From assembly GCF_009856605.1 (NCBI RefSeq), contig NZ_CP047242.1, forward strand, positions 5,090,001 to 5,154,000: a stretch of 64,000 bases of DNA, in the 5' to 3' direction. Below the pieces are notes generated by a model. The model did no database searches and was not told the DNA's origin. It saw nothing but the letters and a program-made list of their open reading frames with translations. Made by a program: the position numbers and the translations under genes. Origin of the DNA: Trichormus variabilis 0441 (lineage in GTDB: Bacteria; Cyanobacteriota; Cyanobacteriia; Cyanobacteriales; Nostocaceae). Each line of letters begins with the position of its first letter. Positions within the stretch are counted from its first letter, which is position 1. Of this stretch, positions 56,445 through 64,000 are shown piece after piece.

Positions 56445-57230
56445 CTATGAACCAGTAGGCATTACTTGTGGTTGTAAATAACAAATTAAATCTTGAATAC
56501 CTTTTTGCAAATATCGCGTTACTGTCATAGGACTAGTACCGATGTTTTTAGCAGCATCTTTGCGAGAAAGCTCTTTCAAGAAGACCATTTCCACTGCTTG
56601 GCGGGGCTTTTCTTCTAGCATACTAATTGCCCCTTGGAGTTGTTGCCGTTCTTCATCTTGTTGTTGTTGGGCAATTGTTCGGGGACAGGGTAGGGCTTCA
56701 CCTAAGGTGATTTGGCAATCTACATAGTGTACTGCCGTAGCATCTAAACTTAAAGGCATCCGATTTTGGGCAGCCAACTTAGTTTCTTGCCATTCTTGCA
56801 CAGATACCTTGAGGTGCTTGGCAATTTCAGCATCCTTTGGTGGACGACCTAGAGATATTGATAATTCTTTACGGATTTTTTGTCCTTCGTTATATAATTC
56901 TTGCCAACGACGAGGAATTTTTAATAGCGTACTGCGATCGCGGAGAAAATGCAGCATTTCACCTCTGATATATGGCACAGCAAAGGAACTAAAAGCATAT
57001 CCTTGGCTAGGATCAAAGCGTTCTATAGCTCTAATTAAACCAAAATAACCAATTTGTTCCAAATCTTCATAAGGTTCATTACATTGATGGCTAAATTTAT
57101 GAGCCATTTTTCTTACTAAGCCAGTGTGTAATTGAACCAGTTTGTTACGAAGTTTAATAGAAGGATTATGGTGGTATGAGCGCAATAACTCCATACCGTC
57201 AGTTTGCATAGAGGACTCACTTGCTGCCAT
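56445..57230 (-). CDS. sigF: group 3 RNA polymerase sigma factor, SigF type
   Basis: 261-aa sigma factor of the SigB/F/G branch. Region 2 (about 35-100) has LVRKMAHKF, YEDLEQIGYFGLIRAIERFDPSQGYAFSSFAVPYIRGEMLHFLRD. Region 3 contains IPRRWQELYNEGQKIRKELS. Region 4 (about 200-255) ends with LSRKDAAKNIGTSPMTVTRYLQKGI. In cyanobacteria SigF factors serve motility/pilus and stress genes. An AAGGG box precedes the ATG at 57230. No anti-sigma gene is adjacent. A separate 91-aa frame starting upstream at 57391 overlaps the gene start in another frame and is not supported. Confidence 0.88.
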   Translation of the reverse strand: MAASESSMQTDGMELLRSYHHNPSIKLRNKLVQLHTGLVRKMAHKFSHQCNEPYEDLEQIGYFGLIRAIERFDPSQGYAFSSFAVPYIRGEMLHFLRDRSTLLKIPRRWQELYNEGQKIRKELSISLGRPPKDAEIAKHLKVSVQEWQETKLAAQNRMPLSLDATAVHYVDCQITLGEALPCPRTIAQQQQDEERQQLQGAISMLEEKPRQAVEMVFLKELSRKDAAKNIGTSPMTVTRYLQKGIQDLICYLQPQVMPTGS

Positions 57231-57569
57231 ATAAAAATTCCCTTGTGGTAACTCCTTTTTTCACCAAATTGGAGTTGCGTAATATGTTCTTCAAAGCTGT
57301 CATTATTTTCCTTAGTAGAGCCTGAATAAACCATCGTCGTTTCACTGAACTTACTGGGGCGCTGACTCTGCCGTTCAGTGTTTGTACGCATGATTTATAA
57401 GTTATCTCTGTTATAAGTATTTTTATTTATTCAATGAAAAATATTCTCTGTATAATGTTTATTTCATACAACAAACTCAGTTATTTCTGCTGGGAAATAC
57501 ATACACAAGGGACTTCCAAATAGAAAAATATTCAAAATGTAGAGTGCGCTACTTGCGATAGAACCTAAC

Positions 57570-57809
57570 TATAGGGCTCATACTTGATTTTTGAAATATA
57601 CGTAGGGGAGCCACTGCGTTGGTGAGGCAGTTCCTTCTGGGGGTTTCCCCCAGAAGGAACTGCCGAAAGGGTTTCCCGGCTTAGAGCAAGTGGCGTTGGG
57701 CATTGCCCACCGGCTTATGGTTTTGATGGGCAATGCCCACCCTACAGATACTGAGAATTTTATGCACAAGTGCAGGCTACGCGAACAGAAATCAAATCGG
57801 ATTCCTATA
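57570..57809. mobile_element. MITE B, larger copy, itself carrying an insertion
   Basis: The ends TATAGGG and TCCTATA and the flanking sequence match MITE B at 39661-39812 in reverse orientation. About 87 extra bases at roughly 57607-57693 are absent from the other copy. Confidence 0.85.
57607..57693. repeat. hairpin element nested in MITE B
   Basis: Contains a perfect 18-bp stem with a TTT loop: 57626-57643 pairs with 57647-57664, starting GGCAGTTCC. The end GGGTTTCCCGGCTTAGAGCA resembles the block at 9690-9715. Outer ends GCCACT/AGTGGC are inverted. Confidence 0.8.
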
Positions 57810-58284
57810 TACTCAAGAATTATTCATACTGACGCACCCTACTAACCGTCAATTTGGAATAAATTAACGTGAGTTAGACTGGTAGGAAGGGGCAAAAAGC
57901 TTGCTGTGTAAGAATTTTCTCAAGTGGCATTCATGGCAGCGAGACCTGCGGCACGCCTGACGGCGATCGCACAGAATTCAATTGGAGAATTCTGGCGACT
58001 GACGCATGTATTCTGCTTTGTTGATATTTACCCAAAAGATTTACCTGCACTACCTCCTGCCATTTTTTAGTTCCATCAAACTCCTAAGAAAACAGCAAGT
58101 TTTCTTTTGCTCTTCCTGTAGGTGCGCCTCCGTTGGAGACTCGCGTTAATATTATGTAAATGAAATAATTTGGATAAGAGTTCGTAAATTTCTAGGGCTA
58201 AAACTTATAGAACTTACGCATGAATGTTTAAAACCCTAAACCCCTACACCCATTTTCACCAGAAAATCTGCTTGCGTCAGTCCT

Positions 58285-58382
58285 AATACCGTTTCTTCAT
58301 GAAGATGTGCTTTATTTTGGACTGTAGAGACGTTGTATGCAAAGTCTCTACATCATTTATTGGGTGCAACTTCATAGAGAAT
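58285..58382. mobile_element. MITE C, copy 2
   Basis: Near-identical inverted match to 51450-51547, with the internal GTAGAGACGTT...AAGTCTCTAC palindrome. Noncoding. Confidence 0.85.
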
Positions 58383-58499
58383 GGGTATAACTTAAAAAAA
58401 ATACATAAATTTTGTTGTTTTGGTACAGTTCCCTTCCCCCAGATAGTTAAAAATTTGTATTCTAAAGTTAATAGGTCTTAATGGTTCTTAGAAAAACTG

Positions 58500-60821
58500 G
58501 TGCAAGAAGATTTTAGATTAATTGTTGATTTAGTGTCAGTTCTCGCCGTTGCTGCCTGTGGTGGATTGTTTGCGGCGTTGCTCAAACAACCTGTGCTGCT
58601 GGGCTATCTCATCGGCGGGATGGTGGTGGGGCCGGCTGGGCTGGGGCTGATTAAAGAAGTTATTCAAGTAGAGACTCTGGCACAGTTTGGCGTTGCTTTC
58701 TTGTTGTTTGCCTTGGGTGTAGAATTTTCCTTTGCTGAATTGAAAAAAGTAAAGGCGATCGCCCTTGGTGGTGGTGGGCTGCAAATTGCCCTGACAATCT
58801 TAACTACAGTGCTGGTTTGTGGGTTAACGGGAGCCTGGGGAGCCTTACCTGCTAAGGGCGTGTTTCTAGGGTCGATTCTCTCCCTATCATCTACAGCCGT
58901 TGTCCTCAAATGCTTGATGGAGCGTAACGAAACGGAAACGCCCCACGGTCAAGTGATGCTGGGGATTTTGGTTGTTCAGGACTTGGCGCTGGGATTAATG
59001 CTGGCGGTGTTACCTGCTTTGCATGAACCAGGGGAAGTCATTGGTATGGCCGTCCTCACAGCTTTGGTCAGGATTGGTTTATTTGCGGCTGGGGCGGTGG
59101 CGGCTGGGATTTGGGTCATACCGCCTTTATTGCGACTGTTAGCCCGCACAGAAAGCCGAGAACTATTTTTATTAGGTGTGGTGGCGCTGTGTTTGGGTAT
59201 TGCCCTACTGACAGAATCTTTAGGCCTGTCAATTGAAATGGGGGCTTTCGTCGCTGGGTTAATGATATCTGAGGTGGAGTATGCTGACCAAACCCTGACC
59301 TATGTAGAACCTCTACGAGATATATTTGCTAGTTTATTCTTTGCAGCGATTGGGATGCTCATTGACCCAGTGTTTTTGTTGCAAAATATAGAACTAATTC
59401 TGGGGTTGGTAGCTTTAGTTTTCCTCGGCAAGTTCTTAATTATCACTCCCTTAGTCAAACTATTCCGCTACCCATTAAAAACAGCCTTAATTGCTGGCTT
59501 GGGATTGGCGCAGATTGGGGAGTTCTCCTTTGTGTTAGCCAGTGAAGGACAGGCGCTGGGTTTGGTGTCCCGGCGGATATATTTACTGATTCTGGGAACT
59601 ACAGCCGTTACACTTATGCTCACTCCATTTGTGTTACGTTTACTACCATCTTTATTTAACTTTGCCGAATCTATACCCTGGCTCAAACCCTACATCTCTG
59701 GAGAAGGTCAAGCATTAGATATTTCAGAAGACCTACCATTTCAAGATCATATAGTGGTGTGCGGTTATGGGCGAGTAGGTAAGAATTTGGTGAAGTTGTT
59801 GCAGCAACACAATGTGCCTGTAGTCGTTATCGACCAATCAGAAAGCCGGATTCAACAGCTACGAGATGGGGAAATACCTTATGTATACGGTAATTGCGTC
59901 AGCCTCCATGTTCTAGAAACAGCAGGAGTTAGTCATGCCAAAGGTATGGCGATCGCTCTACCTGACCCCATGAGTACCCGTTTGTGTGTGAAACGCGCCC
60001 TGGAACTCTGTCCTGAATTAGATTTGGTGGTTCGCGCTACCCAGGACAAAAACATTGAGTTGCTGTATCAATTGGGGGCGCGGGAAGTGGTGCAACCAGA
60101 GTTTGAAGCCAGTATCGAAATGGCGACTCACTTATTAACCGATGTAGGCTGGACATCAGGTTTATTACAACAAGAAATGCAGCAAATCCGTAGCGATCAT
60201 TACTTAGATTTTCGCCCAGAACGGAACGCTGATGAAGTTTCCCGCCACTTACAGCAAGCTACTCAAGATTTAAATCGCCGTTGGTATGACCTACCAGTCG
60301 ATTCTCCCCTAATTGGGATGAATTTAGAAGAAGCGGATATGCGCTACTTAACAGGTGTAAGCTTAATGGCAATCCGCCGCGCCAACGGTGAAGAAATCGA
60401 TTATCCCAACAATCAAACCAAATTAGCAGCAGGCGATCGCTTATTGATTGTCGGCGCTAATGAAGAACTAGCAGCATTAGAGGAATTTGCCCAAGGTAAG
60501 GTAGCTGTTCCCGGACAAAACAGCGCCTGTCAGTGGGTCGCCGTCGATGGTAACTCTGCCGTTTTGGGTAAAACCCTCAAGGATTTGCCACTGGATTTAC
60601 AAAGCGGTATCAAAGTACAAGCGATGCGACGAGACGGTAAATTTATTCGCTCTCCCCATGACAACATTGATCTGCGGACTGGCGACCAAGTTCTACTATG
60701 CGGTAGCCTCTCAAGTCTGAATCAAATACAGCCTCTATTTGCCGTAGTTAGCGAAATACCTCTAGCGATTCCCCTAGTAAAAGCCAAGGAAACGGAAGTA
60801 GTGAAAGAAATGCGGGGATGA
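58500..60821 (+). CDS. CPA2-family cation:proton antiporter with TrkA domains (KefB/KefC-like)
   Basis: 773-aa membrane protein. Residues 1-395 hold about 12 helices of the Na/H exchanger fold, with VLLGYLIGGMVVGPAGLG, LLFALGVEFSFAEL and GLSIEMGAFVAGLMISE. A TrkA-N Rossmann domain follows at about 415-540 (HIVVCGYGRVGKNLVKLL, GNCVSLHVLETAGV). Two TrkA-C domains end the protein (about 590-665 and 680-760). The GTG at 58500 is the predicted start; a short overlapping frame begins at an ATG at 58481. It probably exchanges K or Na for protons under nucleotide control. It converges on hfq across a 63-bp gap with CCCCAGTCCCCAATCC repeats. Confidence 0.9.
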   Translation: MQEDFRLIVDLVSVLAVAACGGLFAALLKQPVLLGYLIGGMVVGPAGLGLIKEVIQVETLAQFGVAFLLFALGVEFSFAELKKVKAIALGGGGLQIALTILTTVLVCGLTGAWGALPAKGVFLGSILSLSSTAVVLKCLMERNETETPHGQVMLGILVVQDLALGLMLAVLPALHEPGEVIGMAVLTALVRIGLFAAGAVAAGIWVIPPLLRLLARTESRELFLLGVVALCLGIALLTESLGLSIEMGAFVAGLMISEVEYADQTLTYVEPLRDIFASLFFAAIGMLIDPVFLLQNIELILGLVALVFLGKFLIITPLVKLFRYPLKTALIAGLGLAQIGEFSFVLASEGQALGLVSRRIYLLILGTTAVTLMLTPFVLRLLPSLFNFAESIPWLKPYISGEGQALDISEDLPFQDHIVVCGYGRVGKNLVKLLQQHNVPVVVIDQSESRIQQLRDGEIPYVYGNCVSLHVLETAGVSHAKGMAIALPDPMSTRLCVKRALELCPELDLVVRATQDKNIELLYQLGAREVVQPEFEASIEMATHLLTDVGWTSGLLQQEMQQIRSDHYLDFRPERNADEVSRHLQQATQDLNRRWYDLPVDSPLIGMNLEEADMRYLTGVSLMAIRRANGEEIDYPNNQTKLAAGDRLLIVGANEELAALEEFAQGKVAVPGQNSACQWVAVDGNSAVLGKTLKDLPLDLQSGIKVQAMRRDGKFIRSPHDNIDLRTGDQVLLCGSLSSLNQIQPLFAVVSEIPLAIPLVKAKETEVVKEMRG

Positions 60822-60884
60822 AGAGGTACGAGGAAAAACTTAGAGAAAGATTTCTCTTGTTTCCTAATCCCCAGTCCCCAATCC

Positions 60885-61103
60885 CTAGCCTTTGGGTTGT
60901 AAATAGGCGATCGCTTGTTTCCAAATAGTCGTTTGGCGGCTGTTTTCGTCGGCGATACACACACAGGCAGGATCTTGCCATAAAACTCTACCTATAATTG
61001 CATCTCCTGTCACCAGTTTGATTTCTACTGGTGCTGCTTGTTTAATCAGGTTTTGTAGTTGACGAATACTCGGTAGTGAAGTGTCAAATTCAGTTATAGC
61101 CAT
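60885..61103 (-). CDS. hfq: cyanobacterial Hfq
   Basis: 72-aa Sm-like protein. FDTSLPSIRQLQNLIKQAAPVEIKLVTGDAIIGRVLWQD and the closing IAYLQP match the divergent cyanobacterial Hfq family, with the Sm1 strand pattern VEIKLVTGD and a degenerate Sm2. It forms hexameric rings; in studied cyanobacteria it is needed for motility and binds the pilus ATPase rather than acting as a strong RNA chaperone. Placement next to dapF, head-to-head, is the arrangement I know from other cyanobacteria and strengthens the call. Confidence 0.92.
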   Translation of the reverse strand: MAITEFDTSLPSIRQLQNLIKQAAPVEIKLVTGDAIIGRVLWQDPACVCIADENSRQTTIWKQAIAYLQPKG

Positions 61104-61197
61104 TTTTGATAATGATGGAATAATTGAGGGATTAGGTAATGGGTGATGAGTAATGGGTAATTACCAATCCTCAATACCTAATCATTGATAATTCATC
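61104..61197. promoter_or_regulatory. divergent hfq/dapF promoter region containing short tandem repeats
   Basis: The 94-bp gap must hold both promoters, yet half of it is GGTAATG/GGTGATG/AGTAATG heptamers followed by an inverted set (ACCAATCC...ATACCTAATC). No clear -35/-10 pair was assigned. Confidence 0.5.
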
Positions 61198-62046
61198 ATG
61201 GGAAAAATGGCAATCGAATTTACTAAGTATCACGGTCTAGGCAACGATTTTATTCTCATCGATAATCGCGCTTCTAAAACGCCGGCAATCACTCCAGAGA
61301 AAGCGGTGGAGATGTGCGATCGCCACTTTGGTATCGGTGCTGATGGTGTAATTTTTGCCTTACCTGGAGAAAACGGTACTGATTACACCATGCGGATTTT
61401 TAATTCCGATGGTTCAGAACCGGAAATGTGTGGTAATGGTATTCGCTGTCTCGCTGCATTTCTGGCTGATTTGGAAGGGCTTTCTCGTAATAAGGATACC
61501 TATCGTATTCATACTTTAGCTGGTGTGATTACCCCCCAACTCACCCCTGATGGACAAATCAAGGTGGATATGGGTTTACCTCGGTTACTAGCTGGGGAAA
61601 TTCCGACAAATATTGCTGCTGCTGATCAGAAAGTAATTAACCAACCCCTAGAAGTAGAAGGGAAAACTTGGGAAGTTACTTGTGTCAGCATGGGGAATCC
61701 CCACTGTATTACTTTCGTGGAAGACGTGGCAGCGATTCCTTTAGAAACCATCGGCCCTAAATTTGAACATCACCCAGCTTTTCCTCAACGGACAAACACC
61801 GAATTTATTCAAGTTGTCAGCCGTGATTACTTGAAGATGCGTGTCTGGGAACGCGGTGCAGGAATTACTTTAGCTTGTGGTACAGGTGCTTGTGCTTCCT
61901 TGGTAGCGGCGGTATTGACTGGAAGAAGCGATCGCCTCGCTACTGTAGAATTGCCTGGTGGCCCTTTGGAAATTGAATGGTCAGAAGTAGACCAAAGAAT
62001 TTATATGACCGGCCCAGCTGATAGGGTATTCACAGGTAAACTGTGA
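61198..62046 (+). CDS. dapF: diaminopimelate epimerase
   Basis: 282-aa cytoplasmic enzyme converting LL- to meso-diaminopimelate for lysine and peptidoglycan synthesis. Both catalytic Cys are present: Cys78 in [11 protein letters not shown] and Cys227 in [11 protein letters not shown]. The N-terminus [15 protein letters not shown] and the block [14 protein letters not shown] are diagnostic. The ATG at 61207 ([10 protein letters not shown]) is an equally good start. Head-to-head with hfq. Confidence 0.96.
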   Translation: MGKMAIEFTKYHGLGNDFILIDNRASKTPAITPEKAVEMCDRHFGIGADGVIFALPGENGTDYTMRIFNSDGSEPEMCGNGIRCLAAFLADLEGLSRNKDTYRIHTLAGVITPQLTPDGQIKVDMGLPRLLAGEIPTNIAAADQKVINQPLEVEGKTWEVTCVSMGNPHCITFVEDVAAIPLETIGPKFEHHPAFPQRTNTEFIQVVSRDYLKMRVWERGAGITLACGTGACASLVAAVLTGRSDRLATVELPGGPLEIEWSEVDQRIYMTGPADRVFTGKL

Positions 62047-62081
62047 GCAAAAATCCTGGGTGCTGAGTTGAAAGACCACTC

Positions 62082-62147
62082 ATAAATGTTTTACACCCCT
62101 ACACCCGGTCTCAACAGAAAATCTGGGTGCGTCAGTCCTAACTCATA
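62082..62147. repeat. dispersed repeat (copy of 58215-58286)
   Basis: AAATGTTTTACACCCCTACACCC and CAGAAAATCTGGGTGCGTCAGTCCTAA match the other site with few differences. Noncoding. Confidence 0.7.
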
Positions 62148-62192
62148 ACTAAATCAACAAACCTCAGGTTGTGGTAGTTTGATTTACAGATG

Positions 62193-62230
62193 TATACCAA
62201 AGAGCTAGTCACCACTAGCTCTTTGGTATA
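62193..62230. terminator. perfect 17-bp hairpin between dapF and the response regulator
   Basis: TATACCAAAGAGCTAGT, loop CACC, ACTAGCTCTTTGGTATA. All 17 pairs match. No T-run follows, so it may be a terminator of an unusual kind, an RNA processing site or a protein-binding dyad. Confidence 0.6.
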
Positions 62231-62275
62231 ACTTCCTCCGTAATTGGTTTGGGCAACTAGGGAGGCTATATTAGC

Positions 62276-62740
62276 ATGGCAAATAACTCGGAAGAACTGC
62301 ATCCACAAAACGTTACAAATTACTTTCAGTCTTTAGATGGGTTGCACATTTTAGCAGTAGATGATAATGCTGACAGTCTATTTTTAACTACCTGCGTTTT
62401 AGAAAGCTATGGTGTTCAAGTAACAACAGCTACATCAGCATTGGAAGCACTAGAAACAACCAAACAATTAAAGTTTGATATTTTGATTTTTGACATTGCC
62501 ATGCCCAATATGGATGGATATACATTAGTACAAGAAATTAGAAACAATGCCCTATTAGAGAACAGGAACATTCCGGCGATCGCTCTCACGGCTTTAGGCT
62601 CAGAAGACGCTTTGAACATGGCTTTCATGTCTGGATTCCAAGGCTATGTTAATAAACCTTTAGACCCTAATATTCTCGTAGCAGAAATTCTCAAGCTCAT
62701 AGGAAGTTCCGTATTAGAAAATGGGACGAATAGTCATTAG
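62276..62740 (+). CDS. single-domain response regulator (CheY-like receiver)
   Basis: 154-aa protein that is only a receiver domain. The active site is complete: Asp29-Asp30 (ILAVDDNADS), phospho-acceptor Asp73 (ILIFDIAMPNMDGY), Thr105 (ALTALGSED) and Lys127 (YVNKPLD). No output domain. It probably acts by protein contact within a phosphorelay; its histidine kinase is not in the window. It is preceded by a perfect 17-bp hairpin. Confidence 0.92.
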   Translation: MANNSEELHPQNVTNYFQSLDGLHILAVDDNADSLFLTTCVLESYGVQVTTATSALEALETTKQLKFDILIFDIAMPNMDGYTLVQEIRNNALLENRNIPAIALTALGSEDALNMAFMSGFQGYVNKPLDPNILVAEILKLIGSSVLENGTNSH

Positions 62741-62742
62741 CC

Positions 62743-62800
62743 AGAGACGTGATTAATCGCGTCTGTACAGTTGTTAGAGATGCGATTAATCCCGTCTGTA
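62743..62800. repeat. pair of GAGACGCGATTAATCGCGTC-type repeats
   Basis: Two successive copies (AGAGACGTGATTAATCGCGTC and AGAGATGCGATTAATCCCGTC), each an imperfect palindrome followed by TGTAC, lie between convergent genes. Same family as 5938-5955. Confidence 0.75.
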
Positions 62801-62803
62801 CTG

Positions 62804-64000
62804 CTATTGTTTACCTATAGGAATAGCTTGTGGAGGGATTTCTGTAACTATGCGAAAAGGAAATGACTCGGTTGAAGCTAACTGAGCGTAATCTGGGGTG
62901 AGGAAGACCGCATATTTTTCGGCTTCTGGCGTGAGTTGTGCCACCATTGCTAGAGCGATCGCCTTGACAAATTGGCGAACATCGGTAGCTTGCTCTCCGA
63001 CTATTTCACCACCAGTCAGGGGTGTGTTGGGTTTGTCCACCTGATCTAATGTGGTGCTGGGGTCTTTCACACTCAAATGTGTACCACCAATGATACCCAC
63101 CAACCATTTCGGCGATGGAATTTTGCTAAATCCCAAAATTTGTTCGGTTAAAGCAGGGGTGGTTTTATCTGCGGAAGCCGCGACAATTAAAGTCGGGATT
63201 TGCACCTTTGTTAAACCAGTTTCGCCAAACATTAATGAAGTTGTGGGAGTTAAAGCTATTGCTTGTTTAATTCTGTTATCCCGCAGTTGATAAGTTTTTT
63301 CTGGCAATTCTTGAGCAACACATTGGATAGTTTCTCCCAGGCTTAAAATAGTTAATTTATTCTGACAGCGTTCTCTGATTCCTGCTATTTGTAACTCGGC
63401 TCCAGCCAAGGATAAAGCTGTACCACCGCCAAAAGAATAGCCAATCACCATCGTGTTATTAGTTGCCAATTTCCCTTGTAAGGGATTACCTGTTGTTTGG
63501 TTGAGTTTTTCTAATACATCCAAAACAAAACTGACATCTTGAGGACGATTTAAAAACTCTTGGGGTTCTAAAAGTCGCACTTTACCTTTGGTTGCTAAAT
63601 CTGTATTGGCCTGATTACTTCCCGGATGTTCTAAAGCGACAAATATATAACCGTGGGAGGCTAGATGTTCGGCTAGATAGTGTAAATCTGTGCGGACTGA
63701 TCCCATCCCGTGGGAGTAGATAATTACGGGTTTTTCCTGAGTTGCAGAAGTTGACCAGTATATATCCGCCGGAATTTGGCGGTTGCGTTTTTGATCATTC
63801 AAGTTCAATTTCAGTACTTGCACTTGAGCGTTTCCTGGTTGGCTGGGGTCAAAAGGTATGGAAATCTGAGGTTTGGCGGGATCAAGTTGAGGACTAATCG
63901 CCAGCATAAATTGTTGTGTACGCCAGAAAGCATTGTTTAAACTCCCCGCGACTTGGAAGGCTTGGGGTAGGTTAATTTCTAGGCTGCGACTGGGGTAAGC
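62804..64000 (-). CDS. alpha/beta hydrolase, DUF1400-type (partial, runs off the right edge)
   Basis: At least 398 codons remain open to the window edge; an internal Met at 63907 is not the natural start. Edge residues AYPSRSLEINLPQAF look like the end of the N-terminal DUF1400 region. The hydrolase core has IIYSHGMGSVRTDLHYLAEHL, nucleophile Ser in VIGYSFGGGTALS, TLIVAASADKTTPALT (Asp) and IIGGTHLSVKD (His), so the triad is complete. Members with DUF1400 are usually exported; the signal would lie outside the window. Substrate unknown; distantly related to platelet-activating-factor acetylhydrolase-like and chlorophyllase-like enzymes. Confidence 0.82.
   Translation of the reverse strand, partial: AYPSRSLEINLPQAFQVAGSLNNAFWRTQQFMLAISPQLDPAKPQISIPFDPSQPGNAQVQVLKLNLNDQKRNRQIPADIYWSTSATQEKPVIIYSHGMGSVRTDLHYLAEHLASHGYIFVALEHPGSNQANTDLATKGKVRLLEPQEFLNRPQDVSFVLDVLEKLNQTTGNPLQGKLATNNTMVIGYSFGGGTALSLAGAELQIAGIRERCQNKLTILSLGETIQCVAQELPEKTYQLRDNRIKQAIALTPTTSLMFGETGLTKVQIPTLIVAASADKTTPALTEQILGFSKIPSPKWLVGIIGGTHLSVKDPSTTLDQVDKPNTPLTGGEIVGEQATDVRQFVKAIALAMVAQLTPEAEKYAVFLTPDYAQLASTESFPFRIVTEIPPQAIPIGKQ

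Larger units (their letters stand above)
57508..57862. mobile_element. MITE A, second copy, interrupted by MITE B
   Basis: The left part (AGGGACTTCCAAATA...GAACCTAAC) and the right part (GAATTATTCATACTGACGCA...TTTGGAATAA) match MITE A at 10565-10700. They are separated by a 240-bp element at 57570-57809. The rightmost terminal repeat is missing. Confidence 0.85.
57231..58499. other. 1.3-kb noncoding region packed with repeats
   Basis: Holds the sigF promoter, MITE A with MITE B nested in it (57508-57862), a fragment shared with 62082-62147 (about 58215-58286), MITE C copy 2 (58285-58382) and the antiporter promoter. No supported gene. Confidence 0.8.

Noticed and set aside
57116..57391. 91-aa frame overlapping the sigF start
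   Set aside because: Different frame from the sigma factor, no ribosome site, and its last half is a shadow of sigF; an upstream regulatory peptide cannot be fully excluded.
1..64000. tRNA, rRNA, tmRNA or 6S RNA genes
   Set aside because: Intergenic regions were scanned for T-loop-like GTTCGAATC and cloverleaf arms by eye; none convincing. A covariance-model scan would settle this.

Overview
The window looks like chromosomal DNA of a filamentous, Nostoc/Anabaena-type cyanobacterium. The signs are the magnesium chelatase subunit gene chlD, a SigF-type sigma factor, the divergent cyanobacterial Hfq (hfq) beside dapF, very frequent HIP1 octamers (GCGATCGC), heptamer-based short tandem repeats (TGTCAGT / ACTAATG / GGGGACT types) between genes, several MITE-like elements, a PEP-CTERM protein, and caspase-STAND-WD40 giants. 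There is no rRNA, no tRNA that I can recognise and no CRISPR array. The species was not determined.

Layout. 0.4-3.0 kb: chromate transporter gene chrA between two DUF442 (rhodanese-loop) genes, then an orphan Nif11-type leader peptide. 3.6-10.5 kb: soluble lytic transglycosylase, metH, and a small conserved protein. 10.5-12.9 kb: mobile-element cluster (MITE A, a 42-bp tandem array, an apparently intact IS1182-like element). 12.9-17.3 kb: a probable conflict/signalling operon on the minus strand (AIM24-like protein, Trypco1-like protein, trypsin-NTPase-TPR protein) with an 18-bp palindrome in its promoter. 17.4-25.8 kb: DUF4336 protein, Rpn nuclease, aldo/keto reductase, solute-binding lipoprotein, coiled-coil protein, and a minus-strand operon crp-like / DUF2232 / cobT-like with an NtcA-type box upstream. 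26.5-38.5 kb: a 1331-residue Hsp70-like protein, a degenerate MBL protein, VOC and GNAT proteins, a secreted PEP-CTERM nucleoside hydrolase, a LuxR-type regulator downstream of a pseudo-HtrA gene, a HAD phosphatase, uroporphyrinogen-III synthase, Hsp20. 38.8-51.4 kb: SMR transporter, a repeat-rich spacer, two tandem caspase-STAND-WD40 genes and a decapitated ATPase gene. 51.6-57.2 kb: rnc, a NYN nuclease, Uma2 nuclease, chlD, sigF-like. 57.2-58.4 kb: nested MITEs. 58.5-64 kb: CPA2 antiporter, hfq, dapF, a receiver-only response regulator, and a partial alpha/beta hydrolase running off the right edge.

Themes. (1) Programmed-proteolysis or conflict modules are concentrated here: trypsin-STAND-TPR with Trypco1, two caspase-STAND-WD40 proteins, a truncated STAND-like ATPase and a catalytically dead HtrA. 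Of these, the AIM24-like/Trypco1/trypsin-NTPase operon is the best candidate for a poorly described system. (2) Small repeats are active both between genes and inside genes: in-frame low-complexity inserts occur in metH, the cobT-like gene and both caspase genes, and one spacer holds a repeat inside a MITE inside another MITE. Product names rest on motif recognition by eye; no database search was run.
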